From an uncultured Porphyromonadaceae bacterium (GTDB lineage Bacteria; Bacteroidota; Bacteroidia; Bacteroidales; Muribaculaceae), in assembly GCA_902475285.1 (NCBI GenBank), contig CABRZA010000060.1:1-13767 (forward strand): DNA of 13,767 bases. Direction: 5' to 3'. Below the pieces are notes generated by a model. It saw only the letters and a list, made by a program, of their open reading frames with translations. It searched no databases and was not told the DNA's origin. Made by a program: the position numbers and the translations under genes. Shown piece by piece: positions 1 to 6,860 of the stretch (its first letter is position 1; the number at the start of each line of letters is the position of its first letter).

Positions 1-90
1 GGATGACCAGCCGGGAGTAATATTTTTCACTATCGAACGAACGTTGTCGATAAATTTCAATTCATTTCAAAAGCTTGCCTTGTGATAAAG
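1..90. other. AT-rich window edge with no assignable gene
   Basis: About 40% GC in the first 60 bases by my count. On the minus strand two frames stay open to the window edge. One runs from a TTG at 60 and would begin MKFIDNVRSIVKNITPGW; another reads IYRQRSFDSEKYYSRLV. Neither has a convincing ATG start inside the window and I recognise neither. The true start of a leftward gene may lie here, or nothing may. Confidence 0.3.
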
Positions 91-210
91 TTACCGTCGC
101 CTCGCGTATCTTGGTCGCTTTTTGCCCTGTTCCTCAGTCGTGTACATAAAGCACACTCCTTCGTCACAAGTCGAAAATCGTCGCAAGTTACGCGGCCCTA
201 TCGGCAACAT
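91..210 (-). CDS. Possible 39-residue basic small protein, downstream of L25
   Basis: An ATG at 210-208 opens a 39-codon frame ending in TAA at 93-91. The product is strongly basic at its C-terminus (ends GKKRPRYARRR) and has two cysteines (STCDEGVC). It lies 18 bases downstream of the L25 stop on the same strand, so it could be read from the L25 transcript, as no clear terminator is visible between them. I do not recognise the family. The frame is short enough to occur by chance, and the stretch is AT-richer than the gene before it. It may equally be non-coding 3' sequence of the L25 messenger. Confidence 0.2.
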   Translation of the reverse strand: MLPIGPRNLRRFSTCDEGVCFMYTTEEQGKKRPRYARRR

Positions 211-228
211 TTATTATTAAACAAGCTC

Positions 229-879
229 TTATTTTGCGGCGGCAGCAGCGGCACCGCGAGCGGCACGGGTGAGCTGAACGGCGCAAACGACGGCGTTCTT
301 GGCGTTGACAAGCTCGAGGCCCTCGAAGTGGAGGTCGCCTACCTGCATGGTCTTGCCGAGGCCGAGGTTGTCGACATTGATGACGAGGCGCTCGGGTATG
401 GCGGTGTAGGGAGCGCGCACTTTGAGTTTCTTCATGCTCAGGGAGAGCTTGCCGCCGGCCTTCACACCTTCGGCGTGGCCTTCGAGCTTGACGGGCACTT
501 CGATAACTACGGGCTTGTCCTCGCGAACTTCGAGGAGGTCGATGTGGAGGATGGTGTCCTTCACGGGGTGGAACTGGATGTCTTTGAGGACGGCCATGTG
601 CTTCTCACCGTCGATGTCGAGCTCGATGGCGAAGATGTCGGGGGTGTAGATGAGCTTGCGGACGGCGTCGTTGGTAACGACGAGGTCGGTGGTTATGAGG
701 CCTTTGCCGTTGCCGATCTCGACGATTTTCTCACCGGGCTTGAGAGTGCCGGCGTAGGGAAGGGCAACGATGCTGCCGCCGTTGAGAACAACGGGGATGA
801 GGCCTTCGCCGCGAAGGGCTTTGGTGGCTTTCTTGCCAAGGTCGGTACGGGGCTTGGCTGCGAGCTGGAAAACTTTCAT
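229..879 (-). CDS. rplY: 50S ribosomal protein L25 (CTC/TL5 type)
   Basis: A 216-residue protein of the long L25 class, which binds 5S rRNA on the large subunit; the CTC form was first described as a general stress protein. The N-terminal L25 domain covers about residues 4-95 (starts MKVFQLAAKPRTDLGKK; FHPVKDTILHIDLLEV marks the domain end). The C-terminal TL5 beta domain follows at about 100-190 (VPVKLEGHAEGVKAGGKL). The tail is alanine-rich (RGAAAAAAK), as in other Bacteroidales L25 proteins. The ATG at 879 is preceded by an A/C-rich leader and sits 78 bases after a near-consensus Bacteroidota promoter. The gene is monocistronic as far as the window shows and diverges from the M23-like gene. 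The large open frame on the opposite strand is a codon-bias shadow. Confidence 0.96.
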   Translation of the reverse strand: MKVFQLAAKPRTDLGKKATKALRGEGLIPVVLNGGSIVALPYAGTLKPGEKIVEIGNGKGLITTDLVVTNDAVRKLIYTPDIFAIELDIDGEKHMAVLKDIQFHPVKDTILHIDLLEVREDKPVVIEVPVKLEGHAEGVKAGGKLSLSMKKLKVRAPYTAIPERLVINVDNLGLGKTMQVGDLHFEGLELVNAKNAVVCAVQLTRAARGAAAAAAK

Positions 880-907
880 GAGGTTTGTTGTTTGGTTGTG
901 TTACTCA

Positions 908-928
908 AAATTAAGTGCTCCTTAATTT
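908..928 (-). repeat. Perfect hairpin in the L25 mRNA leader
   Basis: AAATTAAG (908-915) and CTTAATTT (921-928) are perfect inverted repeats of 8 bp with a 5-base loop. They lie between the L25 promoter and its start codon, so they would be transcribed. The stem is AT-rich and has no long U-run after it, so it is not a typical terminator. A role in leader folding or regulation is possible but is inference only. Confidence 0.45.
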
Positions 929-957
929 CCCATCACACGGGGATGCTAAAAAGCGTG

Positions 958-989
958 CAAAGGTAGCAATTTTTCTGCATGTATGCAAA
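958..989 (-). promoter_or_regulatory. Promoter of the L25 gene
   Basis: On the minus strand, TTTG (989-986) is followed after exactly 20 bases by TACCTTTG (965-958), a full match to the Bacteroidota consensus TTTG-N19-21-TAnnTTTG. It points toward the L25 ATG at 879, giving a leader of roughly 70 nt. This is the best-formed promoter in the window, as expected for a ribosomal protein gene. Confidence 0.8.
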
Positions 990-1018
990 TTTTCTGTATG
1001 CGTTCCAAAAAAAATTCG

Positions 1019-1026
1019 TATTTTTG
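1019..1026 (+). promoter_or_regulatory. -7 element of the M23-like/VanZ/DUF4491 operon
   Basis: TATTTTTG matches TAnnTTTG and lies 17 bases before the chosen ATG at 1044. No clear TTTG occurs 19-21 bases upstream, so the -33 element is poor. Its upstream region overlaps the oppositely directed L25 promoter. Confidence 0.55.
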
Positions 1027-1043
1027 CGGTCGAAAATCCGAAA

Positions 1044-1892
1044 ATGAAGAAACGAGCCACCTCTCCCGATGGCCTTGCGCCGCGCCGCAAGGCTCCCGGC
1101 TACAAGAATCCGCCGCGTTACCGACTGGATTTCATACGCGAGAATACGTTCAATCGCGTGTGGAGTCTGCGCATGACCCGTGCGCGAGTCATTCTGGTCA
1201 CGCTTGCCATCGTTGCCGGCGGAGCGGCGTTGTTGTGGGTTGTGCTTGCCTTCACACCGCTGCGCTATCTTGTGCCGGGCACTCTTCACGGCGACCTCCG
1301 GGCGCGCTATGTCGACGTGGCCGTACGCCTCGACTCGCTCGAGGAGGCCGCGCGCATCAACCAGGTTTACATCAGCAATGTGAACACCATACTTCGCGGC
1401 GATACCGTTCCGACGGTCGTGACGGCTCTTTCGGAGCCGGTGGCGGCCGACTCTCTTCTGTCGTCGGGCGCGGCGGAGCGCGACTTCGTGCGGCGCTACG
1501 AGGAAGAGGAGCGCTTCAGCCTGTCGGTGCTGGCGCCTATTGCTGCCGAAGGCATGGTGTTCGTGTCGCCGGTGGCTGCGGCCAAGGCTCAGGAGCATCT
1601 GCCTTCGGGAGCACAGCGCATCACGGCGGGGCGGGGCGCGCCGGTGTCGGCCGTATACCGTGGTACGGTGATTTCGGTTAGTACCGACGGCGACGCCTCG
1701 TCGACGGTGATAGTGCAGCATCCGTCGGATTTTGTAAGTGTCTATTCGGGTCTGGGCGACATATTCGTTGAGCCGGGCCAGCGTGTAGAGGCCGGCCAAC
1801 GTCTTGCCCACGCCCAGCGTTCGGGCGATATAGAGTTCAAGCTATGGCACAGCGGCACGGCCCTCGACCCACGCGAGTATATTGCATTCTAA
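1044..1892 (+). CDS. Membrane-anchored M23/LytM-like protein, predicted catalytically inactive
   Basis: 282 residues from the ATG at 1044. The frame is open from further upstream, but those codons precede the promoter, so this start is preferred. A basic cytoplasmic N-terminus (1-45) leads into one transmembrane helix (about 46-70), a helical, probably coiled-coil stretch (85-115) and a C-terminal LytM-like beta domain (about 195-282; EPGQRVEAGQRLAHA is the typical M23 turn). Active M23 peptidases bind zinc through HxxxD and HxH. Here the first motif is absent, the usual YAHL is YSGL, and the usual HLHFE is DIEFK. By analogy with EnvC and NlpD, such proteins regulate amidases or act as scaffolds in the periplasm; that role is inferred. 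It is first in a tight cluster, with VanZ starting 4 bases downstream. Confidence 0.85.
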   Translation: MKKRATSPDGLAPRRKAPGYKNPPRYRLDFIRENTFNRVWSLRMTRARVILVTLAIVAGGAALLWVVLAFTPLRYLVPGTLHGDLRARYVDVAVRLDSLEEAARINQVYISNVNTILRGDTVPTVVTALSEPVAADSLLSSGAAERDFVRRYEEEERFSLSVLAPIAAEGMVFVSPVAAAKAQEHLPSGAQRITAGRGAPVSAVYRGTVISVSTDGDASSTVIVQHPSDFVSVYSGLGDIFVEPGQRVEAGQRLAHAQRSGDIEFKLWHSGTALDPREYIAF

Positions 1893-1896
1893 GCCG

Positions 1897-2298
1897 ATGA
1901 CTGTAAACTTGATAAAACGTTTTTGGCCTTCACTTATCGTAGTGGCGGTGATACTCTATGCCACCCTGTGGCCCGACCCCGCGGGCATCGACAATTTTCC
2001 GGCCATACCGCATCTCGACAAGCTCATCCACGCCATAATGTTCGGCGGTCTTGCGGGAGCGCTTGCCTTCGACGCCACGCGCTGGCGTGGTCTCGGCGAG
2101 CTTACGCCGTGGCATATGGCCGTGGTGTGCATAGCCTCGGCTCTGTTCGGCGGTGTGATAGAAGTGGTGCAAGAGGCCATGGGTCTGGGGCGCGGATGTG
2201 ATGTCTTCGACTTCTGCGCCGATGCCGTCGGCACAATAGTGGCCTTTTTTACCGCACCTTCGGCCATACGCGCGGTGCTCCGCAGCAAACAAAAATAA
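1897..2298 (+). CDS. VanZ-family membrane protein
   Basis: 133 residues from the ATG at 1897; an in-frame TTG at 1882 overlaps the upstream gene and is less likely. The sequence has the VanZ-like layout: a first TM helix (about 10-26), an H-x-D-K-L-x-H motif (residues 39-45) in the loop entering TM2, a third helix ending in GGVIEVVQ (85-92), then R99 and several conserved acidic positions (D102, D105, D109) before TM4. VanZ of Enterococcus gives low-level teicoplanin resistance by an unclear mechanism. Most family members, including this small one, have no known function and sit in the inner membrane. Gaps of 4 and 3 bases to its neighbours indicate one operon. Confidence 0.85.
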   Translation: MTVNLIKRFWPSLIVVAVILYATLWPDPAGIDNFPAIPHLDKLIHAIMFGGLAGALAFDATRWRGLGELTPWHMAVVCIASALFGGVIEVVQEAMGLGRGCDVFDFCADAVGTIVAFFTAPSAIRAVLRSKQK

Positions 2299-2301
2299 TC
2301 T

Positions 2302-2634
2302 ATGGAACAAGTAACTTCATTTCTTGCCGAATGGCGTTGCCAGGGTCTTGCAGTGGGCCTGGTTACATTTCTTATCATAGGTCTTTTTCATCCGCTGGTA
2401 ATCAAGGGCGAGTACTACTTCGGCACCGGCATACGCTGGGCTTTTCTGGCGCTTGGCGTAGTGATGTGCGGACTGTCGATATGGGTCGACGACACCATTC
2501 TTTCCATTCTTGCCGGTGTTGTGGCGTTCTCGTCGTTCTGGAGCATAGGCGAGGTGCTCGAGCAGGAGCAGCGCGTGGCCAAGGGCTGGTTCCCGGCCAA
2601 TCCCAAACGTCGCACCTCCGCCAAAAAGCCTTGA
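2302..2634 (+). CDS. DUF4491 family small membrane protein
   Basis: A 110-residue protein with three predicted transmembrane helices (about 14-30, 41-60 and 62-80) and a basic C-terminal tail (PKRRTSAKKP). The pattern GLAVGLVTFLIIGLFHPLVIK, then EYYFG, then SFWSIGEVLEQEQRV is what I recall of DUF4491, a family found mainly in Bacteroidota and some Firmicutes with no known function. In DUF4491 proteins the E-x-x-E-Q-E-x-R-V-x-x-G-W-F-P-x-N-P-x-R end is well conserved and is present here. It starts 3 bases after the VanZ gene and closes the operon. Confidence 0.85.
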   Translation: MEQVTSFLAEWRCQGLAVGLVTFLIIGLFHPLVIKGEYYFGTGIRWAFLALGVVMCGLSIWVDDTILSILAGVVAFSSFWSIGEVLEQEQRVAKGWFPANPKRRTSAKKP

Positions 2635-2647
2635 CTAAGGTTTTTGG
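2621..2647 (+). terminator. Imperfect hairpin overlapping the DUF4491 stop codon
   Basis: CCAAAAAGCCTT (2621-2632) pairs with AAGGTTTTTGG (2637-2647) with one bulged G and a loop of about 4 bases. The stop codon TGA is at 2632-2634. The T-run is inside the 3' arm and not after it, so it is a weak candidate for an intrinsic terminator of the three-gene operon. Confidence 0.35.
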
Positions 2648-2716
2648 ACGGAGGGACATATTTCTGCATTCAGCAGAGCCTCAACATATCATAAAATAAA
2701 TATATTAGCATTTTTT

Positions 2717-2745
2717 GCCATACTTAATGAAGTATTATGTATGGC
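2717..2745. repeat. Nested inverted repeat upstream of the GDPD gene
   Basis: GCCATAC (2717-2723) is mirrored by GTATGGC (2739-2745). Inside it, ATACTT (2720-2725) is mirrored by AAGTAT (2730-2735), using part of the same left arm, so the two pairings compete. It lies about 70 bases upstream of the GDPD promoter with no U-run on either strand, so it is not a typical terminator. It could be an operator. The rest of 2635-2877 shows only the promoter and AT-rich sequence. Confidence 0.35.
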
Positions 2746-2812
2746 GAACTATATCGTGTACATATGCTTTGCGTGTGGGGGATAGGGCAATTTGTGAGGT
2801 CTGGATCAAAGT

Positions 2813-2845
2813 GTTTGCGTGGGAGGGTAAAAATTGCTATTTTTG
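2813..2845 (+). promoter_or_regulatory. Promoter of the GDPD-fusion gene
   Basis: TTTG (2813-2816) is followed after 21 bases by TATTTTTG (2838-2845), matching the Bacteroidota consensus. The ATG at 2878 lies 32 bases downstream of the -7 element. Confidence 0.7.
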
Positions 2846-2877
2846 CGGAGGAAATCTTAACCCCCCTAAAACTAACC

Positions 2878-5871
2878 ATGAAAAAATTCGCAATTATCTT
2901 GGCCTTAGGACTTGGCGGCATAATGGCGCAGGCCCAACCTCTACTGGTCGGTCACCGAGGCAGCGGCTACGGTCTGGAAAACTCCGAGGAGTCGTTCCGT
3001 AAGGGTGTAGAGCTGGGTTACAAGTATCTTGAAACCGACGTCAAATTTTCGAAAGACGGCTACTTGGTGTGTTCTCACGACGACGACACCAAGCGCCTTG
3101 GCGGCACCAAGACTCTGGCCACCAGCACACTTGAGGAATTGCAGAGCGAAACTCTCTCGCAGACGCGCTCGGGCGTGACTTACACGGGCCGTCTGTGCTC
3201 GATGAAAGAGTATCTCGAAATCTGCAAGGAAGGCGGCGTAGGGCCGCTGATCGAGCTCAAATGGACCGACGGCATCAACAACAACGACTGCTCGCGCATA
3301 CCCGAGCTGATAGCACAGATTGAAGAAGTGGGCATGCGCGACAAGTGCATAATTCTCACTTCGATGAAGCCGTGCTTGGAATATATCCGCAAGAACTATC
3401 CCGACATCACGCTGCAGTTCCTTACGGGCCAGTACTGGGCGAATCACTTCGACTGGTGCGTGGAGTGGAATATCGACGTTGACATCCAGGCCGGTTACTT
3501 CGACAAGTCGACCGTGACGAAATATCACGACAAGGGTCTTAAAGTGAATATGTGGACCACCAACGACGATGCCGGCTACAAGACCTACGGCAACATGGGT
3601 TGCGACTTCATCACCACCGACCGTCTCGACGGCCACAACCTGCCTCCGCTGGACCCTTCGGTGCTTCTGCCCCCTAACACCGTCGACTATCCCAATACCT
3701 CCTTCACTCCGGCAGTGAAGGGCAAATATGAGGTGGCAGAAGCAGTAGTAGACGTATGGCCCGGAGAGTTTGACGGTCTGACGATGCTCGACGCCGCGCG
3801 CGGCACCCAGGGCTGGTATGTGCTGATGGCCAACGACGCCGGCCATCGTGCCCTATATCATGTGGCACAAGGCGTGGCTCCGAAGGCTATGTCGCTTGCC
3901 GGCATTGAAGGCGGCGAGAGCCCTCTGGCATGCATAGCCACAACTGCCGACGGAAAGCTGCTCGGGTGCAACATAGAGGTTGTGACCAACGATGCCGCTA
4001 CTACGAAGCCATGGAAACTCTACATGTGGGACGGCCCGCTGGCCGAGCCTACTCTTTTCTATTCGACCGACGATTTCTCGAAAGCCGGCAACTTCGTGGC
4101 GGGCCGCATGGGCGGTACGCTCGCAGTGTCGGGCCGCTCGACGGAGATGAAAGTGTACACCACGTCGTACAGCCGTTCGGCCTCGACGCCCAAATACCGC
4201 GTTTGCGCCTTCGGGTTTGAAAAAAAGGAGCTGACGACAGCTCTCTATGCCCTCGGCGACACTTATGACGACGCCAACTGGGGCGCCTTCAAGCTCAATG
4301 TGTCCACCACATCGCGCAACCATATCATCGTGGGCTCGGAGAAGGGCGCCATCGAATATGCCTTCAACTGGGACGGCACACGTCTGCCTCTTGAAGAGAC
4401 ATCGCGCGGCTTCGACAGCCAGTTTCCCCTCTCCCGCACCGACGGCCTGTCGTTGATGCGCTACGGCGCCAAGGTCTATGCCCTCGTCCCCAGCGGTCGC
4501 TCGGGCGTGAAGGCTGTCGACGCCACCGTATACGACGTGACCGACGGCGTTGCCTCGGCAACTGCCGTGACCGACCTTCTCGAAGTTGGCGACGCCGAAC
4601 AGCCCTATATGGTTGAGAGTGCCATGCGCTGCCTCGGCGAGGGCAACACGATGCTCTATGTCCTTGCCGAGGGCGTGGGCTTCTATTCGGCCCGTTTCGA
4701 CCCGTCGGGTGACCCGACCGGCGACCCCGTTGACCTCAACCTTACCCTCGAGCGCCAATGGATAAACTCTCTGAGCACCTCCAACGCTCCCGAACACATC
4801 CACGGAACCAATGCCCAGCAGGGTACGGCCGTGAACGGCCGTTTCTACGTGAACGACTGCGTGGACACCAAGCTCTACATCTTCGACCAAACCGGCTGCC
4901 TCGGTTCGATTCCCGGCGGCAAGGGCTGGGGCTGTGCCCGCGACGACAAGGGCAACATAGTGCTTCGCGACGACAAACTCACCGCCACCAGCCACTCCTT
5001 TATAGTCTATCCTGCCGGCGCCACTCCCGACAGCTACGGCGAGGCCGTGCGTTTCGACGTGGAAGTGCCTCTGGGGGGCCAGACCAACTTCATCAATGCC
5101 TCGGGCGACCTTCTCGGCGACGGCGGCTACATCTATCTCTTCCCCAACAAGCAGAGCGCCGTGAACATCATCGAGGTGGCCAATGGCGCCGTGAAGGCAA
5201 CCTACAAGTCGGGCGAACTCCAATTCGCCGGCTCGACGGCAGGCTATGTCACCCCCATCGACAACAACCGCGAGAACTGGATCTATCAGGTTCGCGGCAA
5301 CGGTATGGTGGAATATGTTGGAGGTGAAAACAACGACATCCTCACCGGCCGCGCCAACACCACACAGCCCAACCGCAACAGCACCGGCGGCCACGCCTAC
5401 ATCAAGGAAGGCGCCAACCGCATTCTCGTGCACAACTCGGGCGCGAACTACGTGGGCGGTTTCACCGTGCGCGACCTTACGATGAACAAGGTCATTGCCA
5501 ACGTCGACCCGATAGGCGACATGGGCTACAAGGACGGCGGCAACTACTCGACCTTCAACTGGCTCACCGTGGAGCGTCAGGGCCCGTCGGACTATCTCCT
5601 CTATCAGTATTGCCCGGCCAACGGCATGGCTCTCTACCGCCTCTACAATCCTGTGACTGCAATCAAGGATGTGGAGAGCGACGGTGACAGCGCCATGACA
5701 TTCGACGGCACGACGGCCCGTTGCGAAGGCGCCGCCTATATGGCAGTCTACAATGCAGCCGGCGCACAGGTGGCTGTCGCCAATGCCGATGCAGTGTCGC
5801 TCGCAGGGCTTGCCCACGGCATTTACATTGTGAAAGCATCTACCGGCAATACACTCAAAGTGGTGTATTGA
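2878..5871 (+). CDS. Secreted glycerophosphodiester phosphodiesterase fused to a large beta-rich region
   Basis: 997 residues from the ATG at 2878; the frame is open further upstream, but that part contains the promoter. Residues 1-20 are a signal peptide (MKKFAIILALGL...AQAQ). Residues 21-250 form the GDPD TIM barrel: H26-R27-G28, E34-N35-S36, E52-x-D54, H67-D68 and E126-x-K128 are the metal and catalytic positions, all present, so activity on glycerophosphodiesters is likely. Residues about 280-925 are beta-strand-rich with many short G/D turns and look like a beta-propeller or paired propellers; I cannot name the family. The last 70 residues (AIKDVESD...GIYIVKAS...LKVVY) resemble Bacteroidota C-terminal sorting tails. 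Most GDPD enzymes are 250-350 residues, so the extension is large. The gene is monocistronic, with its own promoter and terminator. Confidence 0.85.
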   Translation: MKKFAIILALGLGGIMAQAQPLLVGHRGSGYGLENSEESFRKGVELGYKYLETDVKFSKDGYLVCSHDDDTKRLGGTKTLATSTLEELQSETLSQTRSGVTYTGRLCSMKEYLEICKEGGVGPLIELKWTDGINNNDCSRIPELIAQIEEVGMRDKCIILTSMKPCLEYIRKNYPDITLQFLTGQYWANHFDWCVEWNIDVDIQAGYFDKSTVTKYHDKGLKVNMWTTNDDAGYKTYGNMGCDFITTDRLDGHNLPPLDPSVLLPPNTVDYPNTSFTPAVKGKYEVAEAVVDVWPGEFDGLTMLDAARGTQGWYVLMANDAGHRALYHVAQGVAPKAMSLAGIEGGESPLACIATTADGKLLGCNIEVVTNDAATTKPWKLYMWDGPLAEPTLFYSTDDFSKAGNFVAGRMGGTLAVSGRSTEMKVYTTSYSRSASTPKYRVCAFGFEKKELTTALYALGDTYDDANWGAFKLNVSTTSRNHIIVGSEKGAIEYAFNWDGTRLPLEETSRGFDSQFPLSRTDGLSLMRYGAKVYALVPSGRSGVKAVDATVYDVTDGVASATAVTDLLEVGDAEQPYMVESAMRCLGEGNTMLYVLAEGVGFYSARFDPSGDPTGDPVDLNLTLERQWINSLSTSNAPEHIHGTNAQQGTAVNGRFYVNDCVDTKLYIFDQTGCLGSIPGGKGWGCARDDKGNIVLRDDKLTATSHSFIVYPAGATPDSYGEAVRFDVEVPLGGQTNFINASGDLLGDGGYIYLFPNKQSAVNIIEVANGAVKATYKSGELQFAGSTAGYVTPIDNNRENWIYQVRGNGMVEYVGGENNDILTGRANTTQPNRNSTGGHAYIKEGANRILVHNSGANYVGGFTVRDLTMNKVIANVDPIGDMGYKDGGNYSTFNWLTVERQGPSDYLLYQYCPANGMALYRLYNPVTAIKDVESDGDSAMTFDGTTARCEGAAYMAVYNAAGAQVAVANADAVSLAGLAHGIYIVKASTGNTLKVVY

Positions 5872-5894
5872 TATAGGGTAGCCACAGAATGAAG

Positions 5895-5932
5895 GAGCTG
5901 CGTTCCCCGAGAGGAGCGCAGCTCTTTTTTTT
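5895..5932 (+). terminator. Intrinsic terminator after the GDPD-fusion gene
   Basis: A 12-bp stem (5895-5906 with 5913-5924, one G-T pair) closes a 6-base loop and is followed by eight T at 5925-5932. It lies 24 bases past the stop codon. It sits between convergent genes, so the stem could also help stop leftward transcripts, but the U-run serves only the plus strand. Confidence 0.9.
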
Positions 5933-5942
5933 CGTACGGATG

Positions 5943-6854
5943 TTATTTGTTCGGGCGCCGGTAGAAGCGGAGGGTTGCGGAGTGCATGGGGAAGGAGAGC
6001 GCGAGGACCGTGCCGGCGTGGGAGATGACGGCGGCATTGTCGGTGTCGAGGCATCGGCCGTCGGCGGTGTGCCATATCAGGGTGTAGTGGCCCTCGAAGG
6101 GCAGCGGCGCCATGGAACCCTTCACCACGGGGGCGGCGGGGTCGGAGATGTCGACAATGGTGTATGCGCCTTTGCCGTCGGCCACGGTGGCAAGGGTATA
6201 GACGTGTGCAGGGTTGGCCTTGGAAGGGTCGGTGTCGCGGTCGAGATAGAGCCATATGCCCTCGGCGGGGTCGGTTGACTCGGCGATGCGGCGCTCGATG
6301 TCGGCCGTCGGGGCCGGATACGGTCGGAGGGCGGGAGCGTCGACGGTGCGGAGGGTGTGCTCGCTCATGCTTACGTCGCGTGAGGCGATAAGGCCCAGTG
6401 AGGCGGTTGAGTCGCGGTCGAAGGCGACGGGAATGTCGACGGCAAGGGTTGTCGATCCGGCACGCAGACGCGCTCCGGCCGAGGAGGCCGTGAGGGAAAG
6501 CGTGAATGTGCCGGCGGGGTCGCGGAGGGCGTCGTCGCCTTTCGCCACAAGGCTGTCGACGCCGTTGCGCCGCTCCACAATGCGCCACAAAAGGCGCGGG
6601 GAGGTGATGCCGTCGTCGTGCGCGGCGGCTGGGATGCCGAACTCGGCACGGCGCTGTCGGGTGCTGTCGACGTAATTCCACAGCATTGTAAGGCGGAGAT
6701 CGGCGCCCTTGGGACGGCACACGCCTACGCGGTAGATAAGCTCTTCGACAGGCTTTCCGACCTCGTAGAGCTCAAGGCTGTCGGCCCTGAGGCCCTGCGC
6801 TTGTGCGAGGACGGCGGCGAGAAGGCTGAGGGTGAGGGCGTAGAGGCGGCGCAT
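5943..6854 (-). CDS. Secreted protein of unknown function, last gene of the peptidase operon
   Basis: 303 residues. The N-terminus is a clear signal peptide (MRRLYALTLSLLAAVLAQAQ, cleavage about residue 20). There is no lipobox cysteine; the only cysteines I count are C46 and C268, which could pair. The body is beta-rich, with an early V-x-R-x-G-V-C strand, then GIWLYLDRDTDP (about 205-216), a VYTLATVADGKGAYTIVDIS strand pair and a PFEGHYTLIWHTADG segment near the end. The architecture recalls uncharacterised Bacteroidales secreted proteins, but I can give no name or function. It starts 6 bases after miaA, so it is almost certainly co-transcribed with miaA, the membrane protein and the peptidase. 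Periplasmic or surface location is inferred from the signal peptide alone. Confidence 0.8.
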   Translation of the reverse strand: MRRLYALTLSLLAAVLAQAQGLRADSLELYEVGKPVEELIYRVGVCRPKGADLRLTMLWNYVDSTRQRRAEFGIPAAAHDDGITSPRLLWRIVERRNGVDSLVAKGDDALRDPAGTFTLSLTASSAGARLRAGSTTLAVDIPVAFDRDSTASLGLIASRDVSMSEHTLRTVDAPALRPYPAPTADIERRIAESTDPAEGIWLYLDRDTDPSKANPAHVYTLATVADGKGAYTIVDISDPAAPVVKGSMAPLPFEGHYTLIWHTADGRCLDTDNAAVISHAGTVLALSFPMHSATLRFYRRPNK

Positions 6855-6860
6855 GGGATG

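Noticed and set aside
130..160. GTGTGC/GTACAC imperfect palindrome as an L25 terminator
   Set aside because: Only six pairs with a mismatch and no U-run follow it.
82..966. 294-codon plus-strand frame antisense to L25
   Set aside because: L25 on the other strand is unmistakable, and this frame runs through the L25 promoter and leader.
915..1043. Longer N-terminus of the M23-like protein
   Set aside because: These codons cover the -7 element at 1019-1026, so they would not be transcribed from it; the ATG at 1044 gives a sensible cytoplasmic N-terminus.
933..1811. 292-codon minus-strand frame opposite the M23-like gene
   Set aside because: Arginine- and histidine-rich shadow; the plus strand encodes a TM-anchored LytM-like protein with its own promoter.
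2737..2877. Longer N-terminus of the GDPD protein
   Set aside because: The stretch contains the promoter at 2813-2845, and the ATG at 2878 gives a textbook signal peptide at the protein start.
3853..6720. 955-codon open frame on the minus strand, antisense to the GDPD-fusion gene and running into the secreted-protein gene
   Set aside because: The product is rich in R, H, P and A with no domain and has no plausible start; it mirrors high-GC codon usage of the real genes and crosses a strong terminator and two annotated genes.
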